From Pseudomonas sp. 10S4 (GTDB lineage Bacteria; Pseudomonadota; Gammaproteobacteria; Pseudomonadales; Pseudomonadaceae), in NCBI RefSeq assembly GCF_034344865.1, contig NZ_CP133774.1:4464001-4528000 (forward strand): a DNA stretch of 64,000 bases, in the 5' to 3' direction. This document shows positions 8,584 to 20,608 of the stretch, piece by piece (position 1 is the first letter of the stretch; each line of letters begins with the position of its first letter). Below the pieces are notes generated by a model. That model was not told where the DNA came from. It searched no databases and saw only the letters and a list, made by a program, of their open reading frames with translations. Position numbers and translations under genes: made by a program.

Positions 8584-8949
8584 CTACGATTTGCTGTGTT
8601 CTTCTGCCAAAAATAGACTCTGCAAGTCACCCGTCAGTGCTTCGTTGTCTATGCCGTAAGTAAGAAGAAACTCAGCGTTTACGCCATTGATTGTGCTAAC
8701 TCCATCCATGATTCCCAGAATGTTAGATGTGGTGTCGACCATTGTCTGTCTTATGACTTCAAAGAAAACTTCTCGCTGTTCGGTAGGTAGCGAGTTGAAC
8801 AGGGTTAAAGCTCGCTTCCAGGATTCATCGGCTGCATCTTTAATGGTCGTGTTGGAGAAAAGCTGTTTGTAAATACCAATATTCTCGTCCACGACAGTCG
8901 TTTTAAGTCCAATGACAAAGTCTTTCGGGGTGATTTGGTTGCTGCTCAC
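8584..8949 (-). CDS. Hypothetical alpha-helical protein
   Basis: GTG 8949 (MSSNQITPKDF) is preceded by TGAGG at about ten bases. The 121-residue product looks entirely helical and soluble ('IYKQLFSNTTIKDAADESW', 'REVFFEVIRQTMVDTTSNI'). Lower GC than its neighbours fits the island around it. Family not recognised. Confidence 0.65.
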   Translation of the reverse strand: MSSNQITPKDFVIGLKTTVVDENIGIYKQLFSNTTIKDAADESWKRALTLFNSLPTEQREVFFEVIRQTMVDTTSNILGIMDGVSTINGVNAEFLLTYGIDNEALTGDLQSLFLAEEHSKS

Positions 8950-9052
8950 TTGGAGAAGGCCTCAGGATAAGAGTCTTTGTTCATTGATGGCGGGATAGGG
9001 TCGTCTGCCCTCAGATCCCCAATCTCCACTGCTACCGGCGCGTCGTCCAACC

Positions 9053-10901
9053 CTACCAGGACAACGCTTGCGCAATCTGATTCGCCTCTTTCCTAGTTTG
9101 CTCACCGTCCGTAATCGGTGCCCGCAGCAACGATCGTTCCCCCTCGCGATCGACAATCCAGAACGCCATCTTTATGGGTGTTTTCCGCTGGACGCCAGCA
9201 ACGAAGTCGTCGGATACGGCACCTTTGTCGCCAGGCAGCTTCGTCACGTCGAACTCCCATTTTTGGCCGGTTGCTTGCGACTTTCCTGGTTCGGCCGACT
9301 TGGGCGAAAACTTCGTCCTGTGCATATCTGCGGCTTGTAGCCCCAGCTTTTCCGCCATGAAGGAGCGCAGTAATGACTCAAGATTTTCGTCTGATGTCTG
9401 AGCCGAACTTACCGTGAGACCAAGTTGCGCCCCTGTTTGCAAATTTTCGTAGTAGAAACGATATTCCGTGTCCGTTCTCAGGCGGTAGTCGCCCACGCGT
9501 AAGGGCAGATGAATGCCTTTCCAACTGTTCACCAACGCATTTTCATCCTTCGGTACTACCCAGCCGAGCGTAGCATCGCCTTTCTGCCATTCGATGAGCG
9601 TGCGGTTCAGGGCGACGGCCTCTTGAGTTCTGCTCTGGCGGTAGGCGATATCCGCGGCATAATCCAGTGCAGTGCTATAGAGAAGTTGATAGGTAAAGCC
9701 ACTCTCCCAGACAGGCACAGCTAAACCCAGTGATCGCCGGGCGGCATCCAGGTCGCCGTGTCGGTACTGCGACACGCCGATAAGTGTCTGCACACGTGCA
9801 ACTTCCTCCGGGAAAAAGGCGTCAGGCAGCGCCTTTTCCGCCAGCTCAGCGGCCTTCGACCAGCCGCCCGGAAGCTCCCAGGTTGAATCCATGTCTTGGG
9901 TCTGCTCGGCCATAGTGCGTTGGCGGAACAGCGGTGGTGCGCTTTGCCATTTCAGTGCCGCGAACAACTTGTGCATCTGCTCAACGGCTTGGGCCTCGTC
10001 TCGCGATTTGAACATCACATCAATGTCCATACGCCAGTCGCCGCGTAGCGCCGTCCAACGAATATTGGTGCATTGTTCGCCGTCACATTCTTCTTGCCTG
10101 CCCAGTTTTACGGCTGCCAGCCCGTCGAAGGGCAGATCGGGCATGGCCGATGCAAACGCCGTTGCTTCACGCTGCTCCTGATAGGGTTTGAGCCATTCCT
10201 GGCGTTGCGATACCGTGTACTTGCGTTGCGTTTCGTCATAAGACAGCGAAATCTCGGCGCTCAGGCGGCTGCCCGCCAAATCCTGCGTATAGAGGAGGCG
10301 GGTGCTGGAATCGCGTTTTTTGCGGGCTCAAACTTTGTCAGTTTCCACTTCCCCAACAGGAGTGGCATCGAGAAGTCAGCCAGTTCGTAACGCAAGCGCG
10401 GCTCGTCCGGCGATAAACTCCAAAGACCGGGCTCGGGGCTGGTGATCGTGAAGAGTTTTTCCTGCAGGCGTGCGACCTCTGCTCGTTCCTCCGCCATTAT
10501 GCTTGCCTCGATGGCTAGGCCCAGCATGTTCGTGATGCGGGGATCGCGCCTGCTCGTCGACCCAGCAGAAGCTGCCTGTTGCTCCCAGTAAGCAATCTGC
10601 TCTTCCGCGGCTTTCCGGGCCTCGTCGTATCTCCCTTGCTGATGCAGTAGGTTGACGAGCAAGACGCCCGCCTCGAGATCCGTGAAATCCATGGCGCCGC
10701 CCTTGCGGCCCGGGCTGCGACCGTGGCCTCTGCCAATGATGATGTCTCGCTGCTCAGGCGTTGTGCCTCGTGCATCAACTGCGTAGCACTGAGTGGCCGA
10801 GCTTTTGCCTGATCCGCCTGCACCGCCGAGGCGGCGGTACAGGTCAACAGCAGGATCGCGGCAAAGAAGGCGCAGTGTTGGCGTTGTATCGAATTCTTCA
10901 T
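9053..10901 (-). pseudogene. Secreted or periplasmic tetratricopeptide-like protein, broken by two frameshifts
   Basis: Three overlapping frames join into one protein of about 615 residues. The first starts at ATG 10901 with a Sec signal peptide (AASAVQA|DQ). The frame changes near 10690-10710, giving helical repeats ('LVNLLHQQGRYDEARKAAEEQ'). It changes again at the T-run 10316-10321; restoring a seventh base continues as 'RDSSTRLLYTQDLAGSRLS' to the stop at 9053. A helical-repeat part and a C-terminal domain can be seen but I recognise no family. The second break is a typical homopolymer error site. It lies downstream of another signal-peptide protein on the same strand. Confidence 0.6.
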
Positions 10902-11022
10902 TGTTGTCTCTCTGGCACATGTCCAAAGGGCGGACCCCACAGACATGTAAAAACGCGCAGCTCGGCGCGAAGGCGCCTCGCAATCTAAATGAACCCAACT
11001 CTCAGGGCGACGAGCCCCGCAC

Positions 11023-11707
11023 TCACAGGGGCCGCTTGATCACCCATTTTTTTATCGCGGGATCAATAGGCTTGTCCGCTTCAACCTCCGCCGGAGTTTG
11101 ATTGAACGCCATGCCATTGCCACAGAACGCAGTGAACACATCCCCGTTGAAACTGTAGAGCTCGACACTCGTGACGGTCTCACAGGCATCGCTTGCCACT
11201 ACTTTTCGCGCGAGTTTGACCCGAGAGGACTGGTAGGTGTCGTACCAGTCCTTGAAATAGGCTTTGGATCGGGCCGCCGACGCACCGGGATTCAGAATAT
11301 TGCTGGCAACCCTGGCATCGAGGGGCTCGCGGCGAGATTCGAATAAGGTTGGATATCCTGGAGGCTGACGGGATAGACACGCGCATACCCTTTTTTATGT
11401 CGAGTTTAACCACCTGCAACTGGGCTTCTTCTGGATAGACCTTATAGACAACATCCAAAACTCCCAGGGATGGAAAGGGTATTTCTTTGCCCGCGTAGAT
11501 GAACTTCTCGTCAACTTTCAGATTGAAGCGCCGGATTATCGAGTCAATTCGATCGAGCCGCTGCTGTTCCTCCACGCCACTTTCCGCGATGGCGACAGGC
11601 TTCAGGTTTTTTAGTTGTTCGGGTACTGGGGATACATGGGCCAGGATATCTGCGTGTGCGCTAAAGGCGGCCGCTGCCATGACCAAGGGAATAATGGGTT
11701 TCAACAT
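11023..11707 (-). pseudogene. Periplasmic hypothetical protein broken by two homopolymer indels
   Basis: ATG 11707 follows GAGCAGGACGC and begins a Sec signal peptide (SAHA|DI at about residue 19). The frame fails at the T-run 11391-11396 and again at the G-run 11322-11325. Adding one base to each gives a continuous protein of about 228 residues ('KKGYARVYPVSLQDIQPYSN', 'LDARVASNILNPGASAARSK') ending ..VIKRPL at TGA 11023-11025. The C-terminal half holds two Cys (DACE, TAFCGNG) that may form a disulphide. It probably shares a transcript with the gene at 9053-10901. Family not recognised. Confidence 0.6.
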
Positions 11708-11817
11708 GCGTCCTGCTCCTTGTAAAAAATCTTCCGATTCGTGCTTTGTGTGTTCTGAGGCAAAGAGGGAGGCCTTGGGCAGTCAGTCTAAAGAAAATAA
11801 ATTTGTCTGCTATACGC

Positions 11818-13045
11818 TCAACCGCGATGAACTTCATCAAAGTCATCGGCCTTCGGTGTCGCCTGGATGCCTTTAGCTTCTTGAGCGTAGTAGTAAGCTT
11901 CGATGCTCAGAGACGGATCAATGCGAGCCTTGATGATGCAGGGTTGTTTTTGCCAAGGGTATTGCTGCAACTGTTGGGTCAGTTGCTTGAGACCTGTTGT
12001 CAGCCAGCCCTTTTCCGACTGGTCGCGCCAGCGTCGTGGGTTACGGCCCGTTTTGGCGTCGAAGGCGGCGGTTACCGGGTCGAGGTGACGACTTTGCTCA
12101 AGCACTGGTAGGTCCGGCAGCGGTTGTGTGACGTCCATGTAGCGTTGCAGGCAATCCCAGAAGGCAGCGCATTCGGCTGGTCGAGGCCCAGGGCGTGGAC
12201 TTTGGTGGCCAGACAAATCTTATTGTCGGTGTAGCGGTGATGAAGCCACAGGGCATAGTCATGGGAGCCATAACCGCTGGGCAGCAGTTGCAGTACCGGG
12301 TCAAACTCTTCAAAAGGTGCAACGAAGAGTCGACGGAAACGCCGCTTGAAGCGAAGCATGCCGTCTATGCGGTTGAACTCGCTGCCGTCATAGATGCTGA
12401 TTTTGCTGTGGAGCCAGAGCAGAGCACCTGATCCGATGGTCGCGATGAAGTACAGGAAAGCACCGGCCCATAACGCAATCTGCAAACGGCTGTTGCCCAA
12501 GAGAGACCCCTTAAGCCAAAGCACAATGGTGGCACTGGCAATAAATCCACTAACCTGTAGGTAGTGGACTATTTTTTTCCTGTCATATATAGCGTTAGAG
12601 AAGTTAGCATTAAAGCAACAGCGAGAAGCGCAATTAGAAGTGCGAGGCCACTTTCAGGTGCTCCATGGCCAAGCTCCGGCTTGATTGATCCGAAGATCCA
12701 AACGGTCCACGGTACCCATATAAACGAAATACACACTACCTTAAGTACGAATAGTAGATGTGGGATCTTACTTGAGTTTTGAAAGCACCAACGCCTAGCA
12801 TCGCAATATACCTCTTCCCTTTGTCCTTGCTCCTGCTGTCGCTGGTAAATCGTCTGCTCTTCACCTTGAACCTGGGTGGTGACCTCCATCGCCGGTTCCA
12901 AGTTGGCATAATTACCAAAAGCAAGGTGGGTATCAAATGCCCCTGAGCGATTCGAATCTTCCGGCCACTTTGGAGGAGGCAAGGGCTCATGACTGTTGCT
13001 GCGGTAGGCACCGACAGCGTAAGGAGTATCCATTTTTGTGGTCAT
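11818..13045 (-). pseudogene. Membrane protein of a T6SS effector locus (DUF6708-like?), two frameshifts
   Basis: Restoring one base at the T-run 12572-12578 and one at about 12165 fuses three frames into a 409-residue protein. Residues 1-90 are hydrophilic and Gln/Glu rich. Two helix pairs follow (about 98-120, 130-155, 165-180 and 185-205), then a soluble domain beginning 'SKISIYDGSEFNRIDGMLRF', with 'GYGSHDYALWLHHRYTDN' and a C-terminal 'EKGWLTTGLKQLTQQLQQY'. From memory this matches the DUF6708 type found beside T6SS effectors; I cannot confirm it. It lies downstream of the effector and its putative immunity gene. Confidence 0.6.
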
Positions 13046-13146
13046 ACTAAGAGCTCAGGGGGGCGATTTACAACAGGATGGGGCGGTATCCGGTTGCATC
13101 AGTAGCGACTAAATGTTCGGATTTCCCAAGGTTGAGTGACTGTTCG

Positions 13147-13412
13147 TCATTGTTTCTTCGAAGCATAAAATTTTCCTAACTCCGCAATCGCAAGAGTTAA
13201 CGCATCATTGCGGTTGGTTTTCTTCACTACTAGTTGAGAGGTACTCAAACCGTCAGTTTTGGTTTTGCCTTTTTGTCGAGCTTTAGCTGATATAGCCAAA
13301 AGGGGCAGATAGCTTGTAGGTACTGGTTTGGGGGTAAGTAAACTACCTCAATGTCAGGGTCTTTTTCGTAGTCTCCAGCAAGCGGCAATCGTGCGTATTT
13401 GGTTTTTAGCAT
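13147..13412 (-). pseudogene. Small hypothetical protein, one frameshift
   Basis: From ATG 13412 (MLKTKYARLPLAGDY) the frame is open for about 50 codons. Restoring one base at the T-run 13327-13329 lets it run to TGA 13147-13149, giving an 88-residue basic protein ('TSYLPLLAISAKARQKGK', ending FYASKKQ). There is no strong ribosome site. It lies between the putative immunity gene and the larger membrane protein on the same strand. The shift to a smooth C-terminus after one added base is the main support. Function unknown. Confidence 0.4.
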
Positions 13413-13553
13413 TAGGCGCTTCTATTTGATGTTGGGCCTTTTAAAAGTTAGTTAGGCTTAGTTTGCTTTTAATTAGTAGGGGCTGTCGGTTAGATGATAG
13501 TGTGTTGAGGGTGTGCCCCGTATTATCAATAGGTTTGGATGAAATCGTTGTAT

Positions 13554-14301
13554 TCACCACTTCCATTCGGCTTCTGTAAATATTGCATCCTGTGGAAGTA
13601 AGGTGTGAAGTGTACTTAGGTACTGATCAAATATTTCTTTAGGCAGTCGTGCCTCGAAACCAACCATTTTACTGGTTTGGTGCGCTACGATAATTTTTCT
13701 TTTTCTATCGACTGTTACAAATTTGTATTTTTTCCAGTTGGAAGTTGTTTCGATCTGCGGGGTGTTATCCCAGCTTAGAAAGAATTCTTGCCGCTACTAC
13801 CGCCATGCCGGCGGGCCCAGCAATCATCAAGATTAAAGATTTTTCAAATATCGCTAGTCCAACTATAAAGATTAAAAATGCTACAGAGATAGTTTTGAAT
13901 GTTGTGCCGGCGATTTTTGGAAAGTGGAGTTTTGACTCTTGTGTGCCAAAATGATTCCGTAATCGTATAGTGATAAATTTTCTTCTGGCGGACTACCAGT
14001 GCCCATAAATAGATAGACATTAATGTCAAGTGACGGTGCCGAAGCGAAGGCTGAGGAATACAGACTGATCTGCTTCTTGTAAATTTAGGATGTAGTTTTC
14101 ATAGAGGCCATTGGCGATTGCTATGTAGGCTAGCGGTGTCATTATTGCCATGCCGATATCCATATGGAAGGTGTTTTTAGGTAACGCCTTTATTGTCCAT
14201 TCCATAAGTTTTCTTTGATTGATCGTATTTGTTGCTTCTTTTGATATTTTATGGGCGGTAAGATGGCTGTCGGTGTTCATCGTATATTTGGTATCCGTCA
14301 T
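13554..14301 (-). pseudogene. Multi-helix membrane protein, probable immunity partner of the VasX-like effector (several frameshifts)
   Basis: ATG 14301 overlaps the effector's end. The first frame runs 91 codons, then 'PSLDINVYLFMGTGSPPEE', 'KIAGTTFKTISVAFLIFIVG' and 'SWDNTPQIETTSNWKKYKF' follow in other frames, with switches near 14033, 13895 and 13775. Joined, they make about 249 residues ending ..AEWKW at TGA 13554-13556. Helices are visible at about 45-65 and in 'VAFLIFIVGLAIF' and 'LILMIAGPAGMAVVAA'. An inner-membrane protein encoded immediately after a pore-forming VasX-type toxin is the expected place for its immunity protein (compare TsiV2); this is inferred from position and topology. 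Confidence 0.6.
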
Positions 14302-17300
14302 TCATGGATAGGAAGCACGGCTGCATTTTCACGGCCTCCAAGTTGCTGTACGACTAAGGTACTGCTGTCCAACGCGCTAATGCGCGTATCTTTTTGATCT
14401 TGTGTACCTTCTGCCGAAAGTTCTAGTTGATAACGATAACCTCTGTCGTCCCCTCACCGCTGGCGAGAATTTCAGTAGGATACCAGATTTGCAGTTCGAT
14501 ATTTTGAGCATCTTTGGTGAGAGGAACCTAAGTTTGCCATACAAGTGATTCGCCTTCGGTAGGTAAAGAAGGAATCGAGCTAAGGCGTATGTTAGGTGTT
14601 GGGTGTGTGTCCAGTGTTTTTCCAAATAATCCAGCTTTGACGACCTCTCCGTTATTCAAGAAAGGTGGCTGAAGTTGATCATCTAATTTTGCTATTGGTA
14701 GCATGTAAAATGGTCTGTGGCTCGCAACTAGATTGGTTCTGGTTGTTGAACCTCTTAACTCTGCTGGGAAGTGTATTCGGATCCATGCGCCATCTTGGAT
14801 ATTGTCTTCAATTCGTCCAAGGCGTGGGCTGTATCGACATATTTTAGTGAATGTCGGTTTTACAAATAGAGATGGGCTCATTTGTATTTCCAGTAGAGAT
14901 CTATTTTCTTCGATTTGATTGTTTATTTTTTCGCTGGGTATTCTACCCCACGTGGATTTATGTAGCCAGCTTTCCAATGGCATCTCGCTTGAAGTAATTT
15001 AATGTAATAGATGCCAGTAGGTGATGCAACCCCTGCTATTAACGCAGCTGCGGAAAACCACGGGTTCATAGCCAGCGCTATCAATTCGGCGCTTCCCACT
15101 AAACCGGAAATACCTGCTACTAATTGAAATAATCCGATAATTGCCATAGATGCAACTGCTACCTGCTTTACTACAAGAGCCCCTCGTTCATCACTATTTG
15201 TCGTCCCTTTCAGATCGTCTTGAATGTCCCAGTATTCAAAACCTGTCGCTAACAATGAAAATGCACCCAAACCAATAAGGCGCCCACTAAACCCTTTGAT
15301 TATTTTCCCCCAGCTTTTTCTTGGCGAATCTACGCTTTCCCAGTAAGAAGCGGCATTATCTGTTATTTTTATCGTCTTACTGTCAATGATGATTTTCAAC
15401 CCTTTCATTGAAGCCCATTTAGCCTCAATGACTACCGCCATTATAGCGTTAACAGTATACCCAGCACTAGGAATGACTTTTGCTTGGTCTTTTCTATTAA
15501 AATCGCCATCTTTGGTTATGTTGTTATAAGTTACCGCTGTATTAAATAAATTGATAATTGCCACGCCCCAAGTAATGGCGGCTGCGTCAATACCATATTT
15601 TTCACTCCAGGCTTGGCGCGCTGCTGCCATTGGCTTGCTGCGAGACCACCTTTTTTAGGAGTTGGTTATTTCGTCCCTAAGGATTTGTGCATACTTGTTG
15701 GCTTGATAATCCAGCGAACTCGGCAGTTCTTGAATAACAAGCTGAACATCATTTTGAAGTTTTAGTATCGTACGGCCTATCGAGCGTCGGTCATAGCCAG
15801 CTTGTGGGAGGTACCAAGCCTTGAGATTTCGTTCTAGGTTTGTTTTCGCGAGAAGATAACGACGCTTCCATTCTATAAATTGTTGATTTCCAGATTTGTC
15901 AAACTCCAGTCGACCCTTATGGTCTGTTAGAAGATGTCCGACCCATACATTTCTAAGGAGTGCAGGCAAGTTCTGTTGTTTGCTTCGAGCAAGTCTGCTG
16001 TCAATAGGTAAAAGTGCCAAGAGGGTTTGTTCGAAAACAGCTTTTCCTGCACTTTTTGCTAGACCTTTCATAGCCTCTAATGTGAGTCGGGCCGGTTCGG
16101 TCAAAGCTTTACCCAAGGTTTATCTGCAATGGCGTCGTGAGTAATAAAACCGTTAAGTTCGCCGAGCCGACTAACGAGCGCTGTTGTATCGCTGGTATTT
16201 TGGATTAGATCATTGGCTTTTTTTGTGAGAATGAACTGAATTTCTAGTGAGAATCCGAATCGACTAAGTCCAAGTAGTGTGCTTGCTTTAAGATCCTGCT
16301 CGGTCAGCCACTTGGACGTAAGGTGGTCTTGTCCAAGTGATTTTAGAATTTCTGCGGTGATGGCCTGGAGATAAAGTAAAGAGGTGGGATTTGTAGTATC
16401 GATAAACAAGCGAAGAGGCTCGGCGCCAATATGCTGCGCTAGATCAGTGAGGTCTTTTTGGGTTTCTTTTACATTTTTTAGTAAAATCTCACCCTTGCTT
16501 TTATTAGTTGAAACGTAACCTCGTGCGCCTTCAAGATCAACTTGTCTACGCCATTTTGCTCGGGATTCCCACGCATCTCTAAGAGCTGATGAGGGAGTGC
16601 CGCCGTATTTGTTTTTGAGTTCCGCTGCCATTTTTTCTGACGGTAAGTTTGGTGCCATGATAATACTGTCAGTGCCATTGGCTACCTGCTCTTCGACTTT
16701 CAGTTGCTCAAAATAGGCCTCGACCTCACTCGCATATTGCCTTGTTTTCGACTCATTGTTTGCCACGGACGCCGGAAGTAAATTTTTATCGTTACCCGTT
16801 CCGCAGAGGCTTTCCACGATTTCTGCAATGCTAATCTTATGTAGATGTTCATCCTGCCATTCAATATAGGCAGCTTGATCAGCCATCAGTTGTAGATTGA
16901 GTTCTTGCAGCATTGCCAAAGAGTCATCAAGTGCGATGAGTAATGCACTGGTTGGATCAGGCACACCTCCAGACCATACAACATCAGCAGCCAATGGCGT
17001 GATGTCGTCCTTGCTGCAAAACTTACTCTCTGGCGGATGTGCTGAATCCGCAAAGCGCTTATCTTTTGTTACAGCACCCTTGTCGATATCTGCGACAGCT
17101 TCAGCCAGTTGTGCAAGCGGCAGCACGTTTGGGCTTTTCATCGTCAAGCAGTATTCTTTGAGGTCAAGCGTCTGCATCCACGCCTTGCGGTTTCCGCCGT
17201 TGGATCGCATGTACTCACAAATGCGCCATGTCCATTGCAAGGTTGAATAAGCAATGCGGATTGTATTTTTCCGAGGGTAAAGCAGATGTGTCTTGGCTGA

Positions 17301-17678
17301 GCCCGAGCCAGCGCGCACGTCCTTGCCTGTTAGAGCGCCGTCCCATTTGATACGGGTCAGCATCGCCGTGTCGACGTTGTATTCATATTCGTGAAGGGTT
17401 TTTTCCGTTTCATCGAACACGTACACATAGCCACTGCGAAGCTGACGCAACGTATAACTCCGCGTTTTCAACGCAGGCAACGCCGTCCACTTGCCAGTTT
17501 TCAGCAGCGGTTTGAGTTTTTTCGGATTTTCATCGTAGCGAGAGCGATCCAGTGCGTAGCGCATCGGGATGATTGCGACATCTGGGCCGTTGAGGGAGCA
17601 TCCGCCGGTGGCATTGGCTGGGGTCGTCGGGAAGCAGGCGTTGCGCTGTTGTTGGGGGGTTCCGCTCTTGTCAGCCAT
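14298..17678 (-). pseudogene. T6SS effector, VasX/BTH_I2691 family, multiple frameshifts
   Basis: The first 525 codons from ATG 17678 match the VasX N-terminal region: 'CSLNGPDVAIIPMRYALD' near the start and 'YTLRQLRSGYVYVFDE' at about 75-95. Restoring a base at 16115-16116 continues it ('GKALTEPARLTLEAMKGLA'). It resumes at 15630 after a stop at 15655-15657, shifts at about 14986 and 14432, and carries TAG at 14528-14530 before ending ..VLPIHE. The full protein is about 1,120 residues. A region near 690-900 contains several hydrophobic helices ('VAVASMAIIGLFQLVAGISG'), as in pore-forming VasX. Its start overlaps the DUF4123 adaptor gene, which normally loads such effectors on VgrG. Confidence 0.75.
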
Positions 17679-18557
17679 TTGCAGTGTCCTTTGCTTCCAG
17701 CGCTAGCTGGCGGTAATCATCCAATGCTTCGATGCGTAATTCGGGGGCCAGGCTTCCATTTTCAGGGGCCTGGCTCAGCCAGTCCTGATAAGGGCTGTCG
17801 GGGCGTGTGGCGAAGTCTCGACCCCAATCAACACATGTTTCCACCCATGTTACCAGTCCTCTCTCGCTGACCAGTCCCCAGGCGCTGCCGCTGTCCAGGA
17901 CGTGCTCCAACCAGCGCTCGGTTTGATCGCTGTTGAGCAGTGAAAAGGTTTGCGGGTCGCGGGTGTTCAGCCAAGCGTACAGTCGCTCTTTGAACTGCCA
18001 TCGGTAAGCAAGTTCAAGGGCGCTGATTTGATTTTCGCCGAGCAAGGCGAAATTCTTGTCGCGAACGTCTGTTGAGTGAGGGCGTGAAAACTGAGTAATC
18101 GGTGCGTCGCCGGTGGACTGCCAAGTGTGTATTGGTGTCTTGACCCAAAGAGTTTCTATGGGGGCCAGGACCTGGCAAAGCTGCTCTGGCCCGTAACTCG
18201 TTAACCAGTAATGCGTGACCAGCGGATCTGCAAACCTTAGTAGGCCTGCGTTGCCATTAAGGTCGGGCGGACAGATGAAGTGGCGCAGGTGTTCAGCCAC
18301 GGTGCTGAGTGAGGCGCGACTGAACAAGGGACAGGAGTCGGATTGGACCAGTTGGTTTTGCTGCCACTCGCTGACTAGGGGGAGGAGCTTGGTAGCTTGA
18401 CCAATATCGGCCCCAAATCATGCAACTCTTTCCACCGCGTCCCAATGTACAGCGGCTCAATTTCCAGCGGTTCACCACGCTGGTACAGATGGGCAATTGC
18501 ATCAGGTCGCAATACACCGTCAATCAACAAGAAATTGGCTTGGGAAACATTGCTCAC
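17671..18557 (-). pseudogene. DUF4123 T6SS adaptor (Tap/TEC type), one frameshift
   Basis: GTG 18557 overlaps the vgrG stop (GTGA). The frame stops at TAG within 'PSSSP*'. Restoring one base in the G-run 18378-18382 continues it as '[19 protein letters not shown]' and then the 17671-18327 frame, giving about 295 residues. The N-terminus '[14 protein letters not shown]' and '[19 protein letters not shown]' are typical of DUF4123. These chaperones bind an effector and deliver it to the VgrG tip. The position between vgrG and a VasX-like effector fits exactly. Confidence 0.85.
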
Positions 18558-20608
18558 TTGGCGTTTTCCTTAGCGGCTAGCTCCTTGGCCGCGCGCTCAC
18601 AGATTTCACAGCGTGGCGTTCCGCGCATCAACGCCTGCCGCTGCGCCGGTACCAACAACTGCCCAGCCTTATCCGTATCCGCCTGCTTCAACGGCCCCGG
18701 CAACAAAGGTGCTGCGCCTGTGCCATTCCCCGGACTACCCCCGGAGTTCATATTGATCACCGGCCCGCTCAAGGTCACGCCCCCGGCATCGATCTTGATA
18801 AAGCTGCCGCCGCCCTTGAGGGTCAGTTCACTACCGGCTTCCAGTACCACTTTCAGGCCGCTGCTCAGGTGAATTTCCTGACCCGCTTCAATGAATTGCC
18901 CGGTGCCCACCTTGATGTGTTGGTTAACGCCCACGGTAAGGTGGTCGTTGGCACGGGTTTCGACTTTGCGGTCGGCGTAGACGGTGTGGTGTTCTTCGGC
19001 TTTGAATTCGCTGTAGCTGTTTTGCTCGACGGTGTCGTGGCGTTCGTTGCCGACCCGAATCTTCTGGTCGTGCTCGACGTTTTCGTCCCAGTCGCGCTGG
19101 GCGTGCAGGAAGATTTGTTCCTGGCCCTTTTTGTCTTCGATGCGCAGTTCGTTGTAGCCGCCGCCACCCTTGGAGCTCAGGGTTTTGAAAGTGCTGCGGG
19201 TTTTGTTCGCCGGCAGGTCGTAGGGGACGACGTTTTCCTTGTGGTACAGGCAGCCGCTGATCAGCGGTTGGTCGGGGTCGCCTTCAAGGAAGCTGACCAG
19301 CACTTCCATGCCAATGCGCGGGATGGCGATGCCGCCGTAGTGGGCACCGGCCCAGGCGGAGGAGACGCGCAGCCAGCAGCTGGTCTTGTCGTCGGCCTGG
19401 CCTTCGCGGTCCCAGTGGAACTGCACTTTGACGCGGCCGTATTGGTCGCAGTGGATCTCTTCACCTTTGGGGCCGGTGACTACGGCGCTTTGGCTGCCGA
19501 GGATCCGTGGTTTGGGGTGGTTCAGTGGCGGCCGATTCGGCACGTCCCACGGGGTGGCCTGGAAACGGTTGCGATAGCCTTGATGGAAGTCGTCTTTCAA
19601 CGCGGTGGTGTTGCTGGTCACCGACTCTTCCAGCACTTGCGGCTGTTTGCCTTCGTGGAGAATTTCGGTGAGCAGCCACAGGTCGTTCCATTTGGCTTTC
19701 GGGTGTTCGGTCAGGGCCAGGAAGTGGCCGCTGACCAGGATCGGCTGATCGCTTCGGCCTTCGGCCAACTGGAAGTCGCTGCGGTGACGTTCGAGGGCAC
19801 GTTTGGCCAAGTGTTTGCCGCGCTCGCGGTCGATGAAACGACCGGGATAGTCGTAGTCTTCGAGGTCAGGCAGGGCGTCGCCACGGTTTTCCGCTTCGAG
19901 GGTCAGGCGCGGTTTTTCGAAGTCGTAGTCGCGGCGGGTGGTGCGGCTGGTGCGGGTTTCCAGGCGCAGGTCGAAGCGCTTGATCACCGGGTTAGTCGCG
20001 ACCATGCCGGAGTCTTGCTGGTAGGCCACTGGCGCGAGTTTCGGGAACACCGTCTGGTCATCGCCGAACACCAGTTTGTGGGCCGTGGCGCTGTGCTGGA
20101 AGTGGTAGTGAATACCTTCTTCCTCGCACAGGCGCTGGATGAACTGCAGGTCCGATTCATCGTATTGAACGCAGTAGATGCGCTCGGGATAAATCGCCCC
20201 GACTTTGAATTCGTAGGCGTTGCTTTGAATGCCGTGCTCTTCGAGGACCATGCCGACGATTTTCGGTACGGTGAGGTTCTGGAAGATGCGTTGGTTGATG
20301 CGGTGCGCCAGGTAGGACAGTTGCGGACGCAGGGTCACCGCGTAGCGGGTCAGGCGTTTGCCGGAATCACCCTGGGCGGCGCGATAGATCTGGCCATGAA
20401 TGCCGCTGCCGTCAGGCGAGAGCTGCAAAAAGGCCGGTTTGTGCAGCAGCGTTTCGAGGTCCAGGGACGGCTGTTCACTGACCAGATCCACCTCAAACAC
20501 AAAAGGCTGGCTGATGGCTTCCCGACCTTGCAGGGCAAGAACCTGGAGATCGTTATCCAGACCTTCGATAGTCAGGGCAAAGTGAGTCTGATTGGCCGGC
20601 GCGAACAT
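18554..20608 (-). CDS. vgrG: T6SS spike protein VgrG/TssI
   Basis: The 684-residue protein has the gp27-like base (residues 1 to about 370, including '[22 protein letters not shown]'), the gp5 OB-fold ('[19 protein letters not shown]' near 395) and the conserved '[20 protein letters not shown]' segment. The gp5 beta-helix repeats and a DUF2345-like region follow, then a short Cys-containing tail (CEIC) near 670. It forms the puncturing tip on the Hcp tube. Its stop overlaps the adaptor gene. The tail after the needle may be where the adaptor-effector complex docks. The frame is intact. Confidence 0.95.
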   Translation of the reverse strand: MFAPANQTHFALTIEGLDNDLQVLALQGREAISQPFVFEVDLVSEQPSLDLETLLHKPAFLQLSPDGSGIHGQIYRAAQGDSGKRLTRYAVTLRPQLSYLAHRINQRIFQNLTVPKIVGMVLEEHGIQSNAYEFKVGAIYPERIYCVQYDESDLQFIQRLCEEEGIHYHFQHSATAHKLVFGDDQTVFPKLAPVAYQQDSGMVATNPVIKRFDLRLETRTSRTTRRDYDFEKPRLTLEAENRGDALPDLEDYDYPGRFIDRERGKHLAKRALERHRSDFQLAEGRSDQPILVSGHFLALTEHPKAKWNDLWLLTEILHEGKQPQVLEESVTSNTTALKDDFHQGYRNRFQATPWDVPNRPPLNHPKPRILGSQSAVVTGPKGEEIHCDQYGRVKVQFHWDREGQADDKTSCWLRVSSAWAGAHYGGIAIPRIGMEVLVSFLEGDPDQPLISGCLYHKENVVPYDLPANKTRSTFKTLSSKGGGGYNELRIEDKKGQEQIFLHAQRDWDENVEHDQKIRVGNERHDTVEQNSYSEFKAEEHHTVYADRKVETRANDHLTVGVNQHIKVGTGQFIEAGQEIHLSSGLKVVLEAGSELTLKGGGSFIKIDAGGVTLSGPVINMNSGGSPGNGTGAAPLLPGPLKQADTDKAGQLLVPAQRQALMRGTPRCEICERAAKELAAKENAK

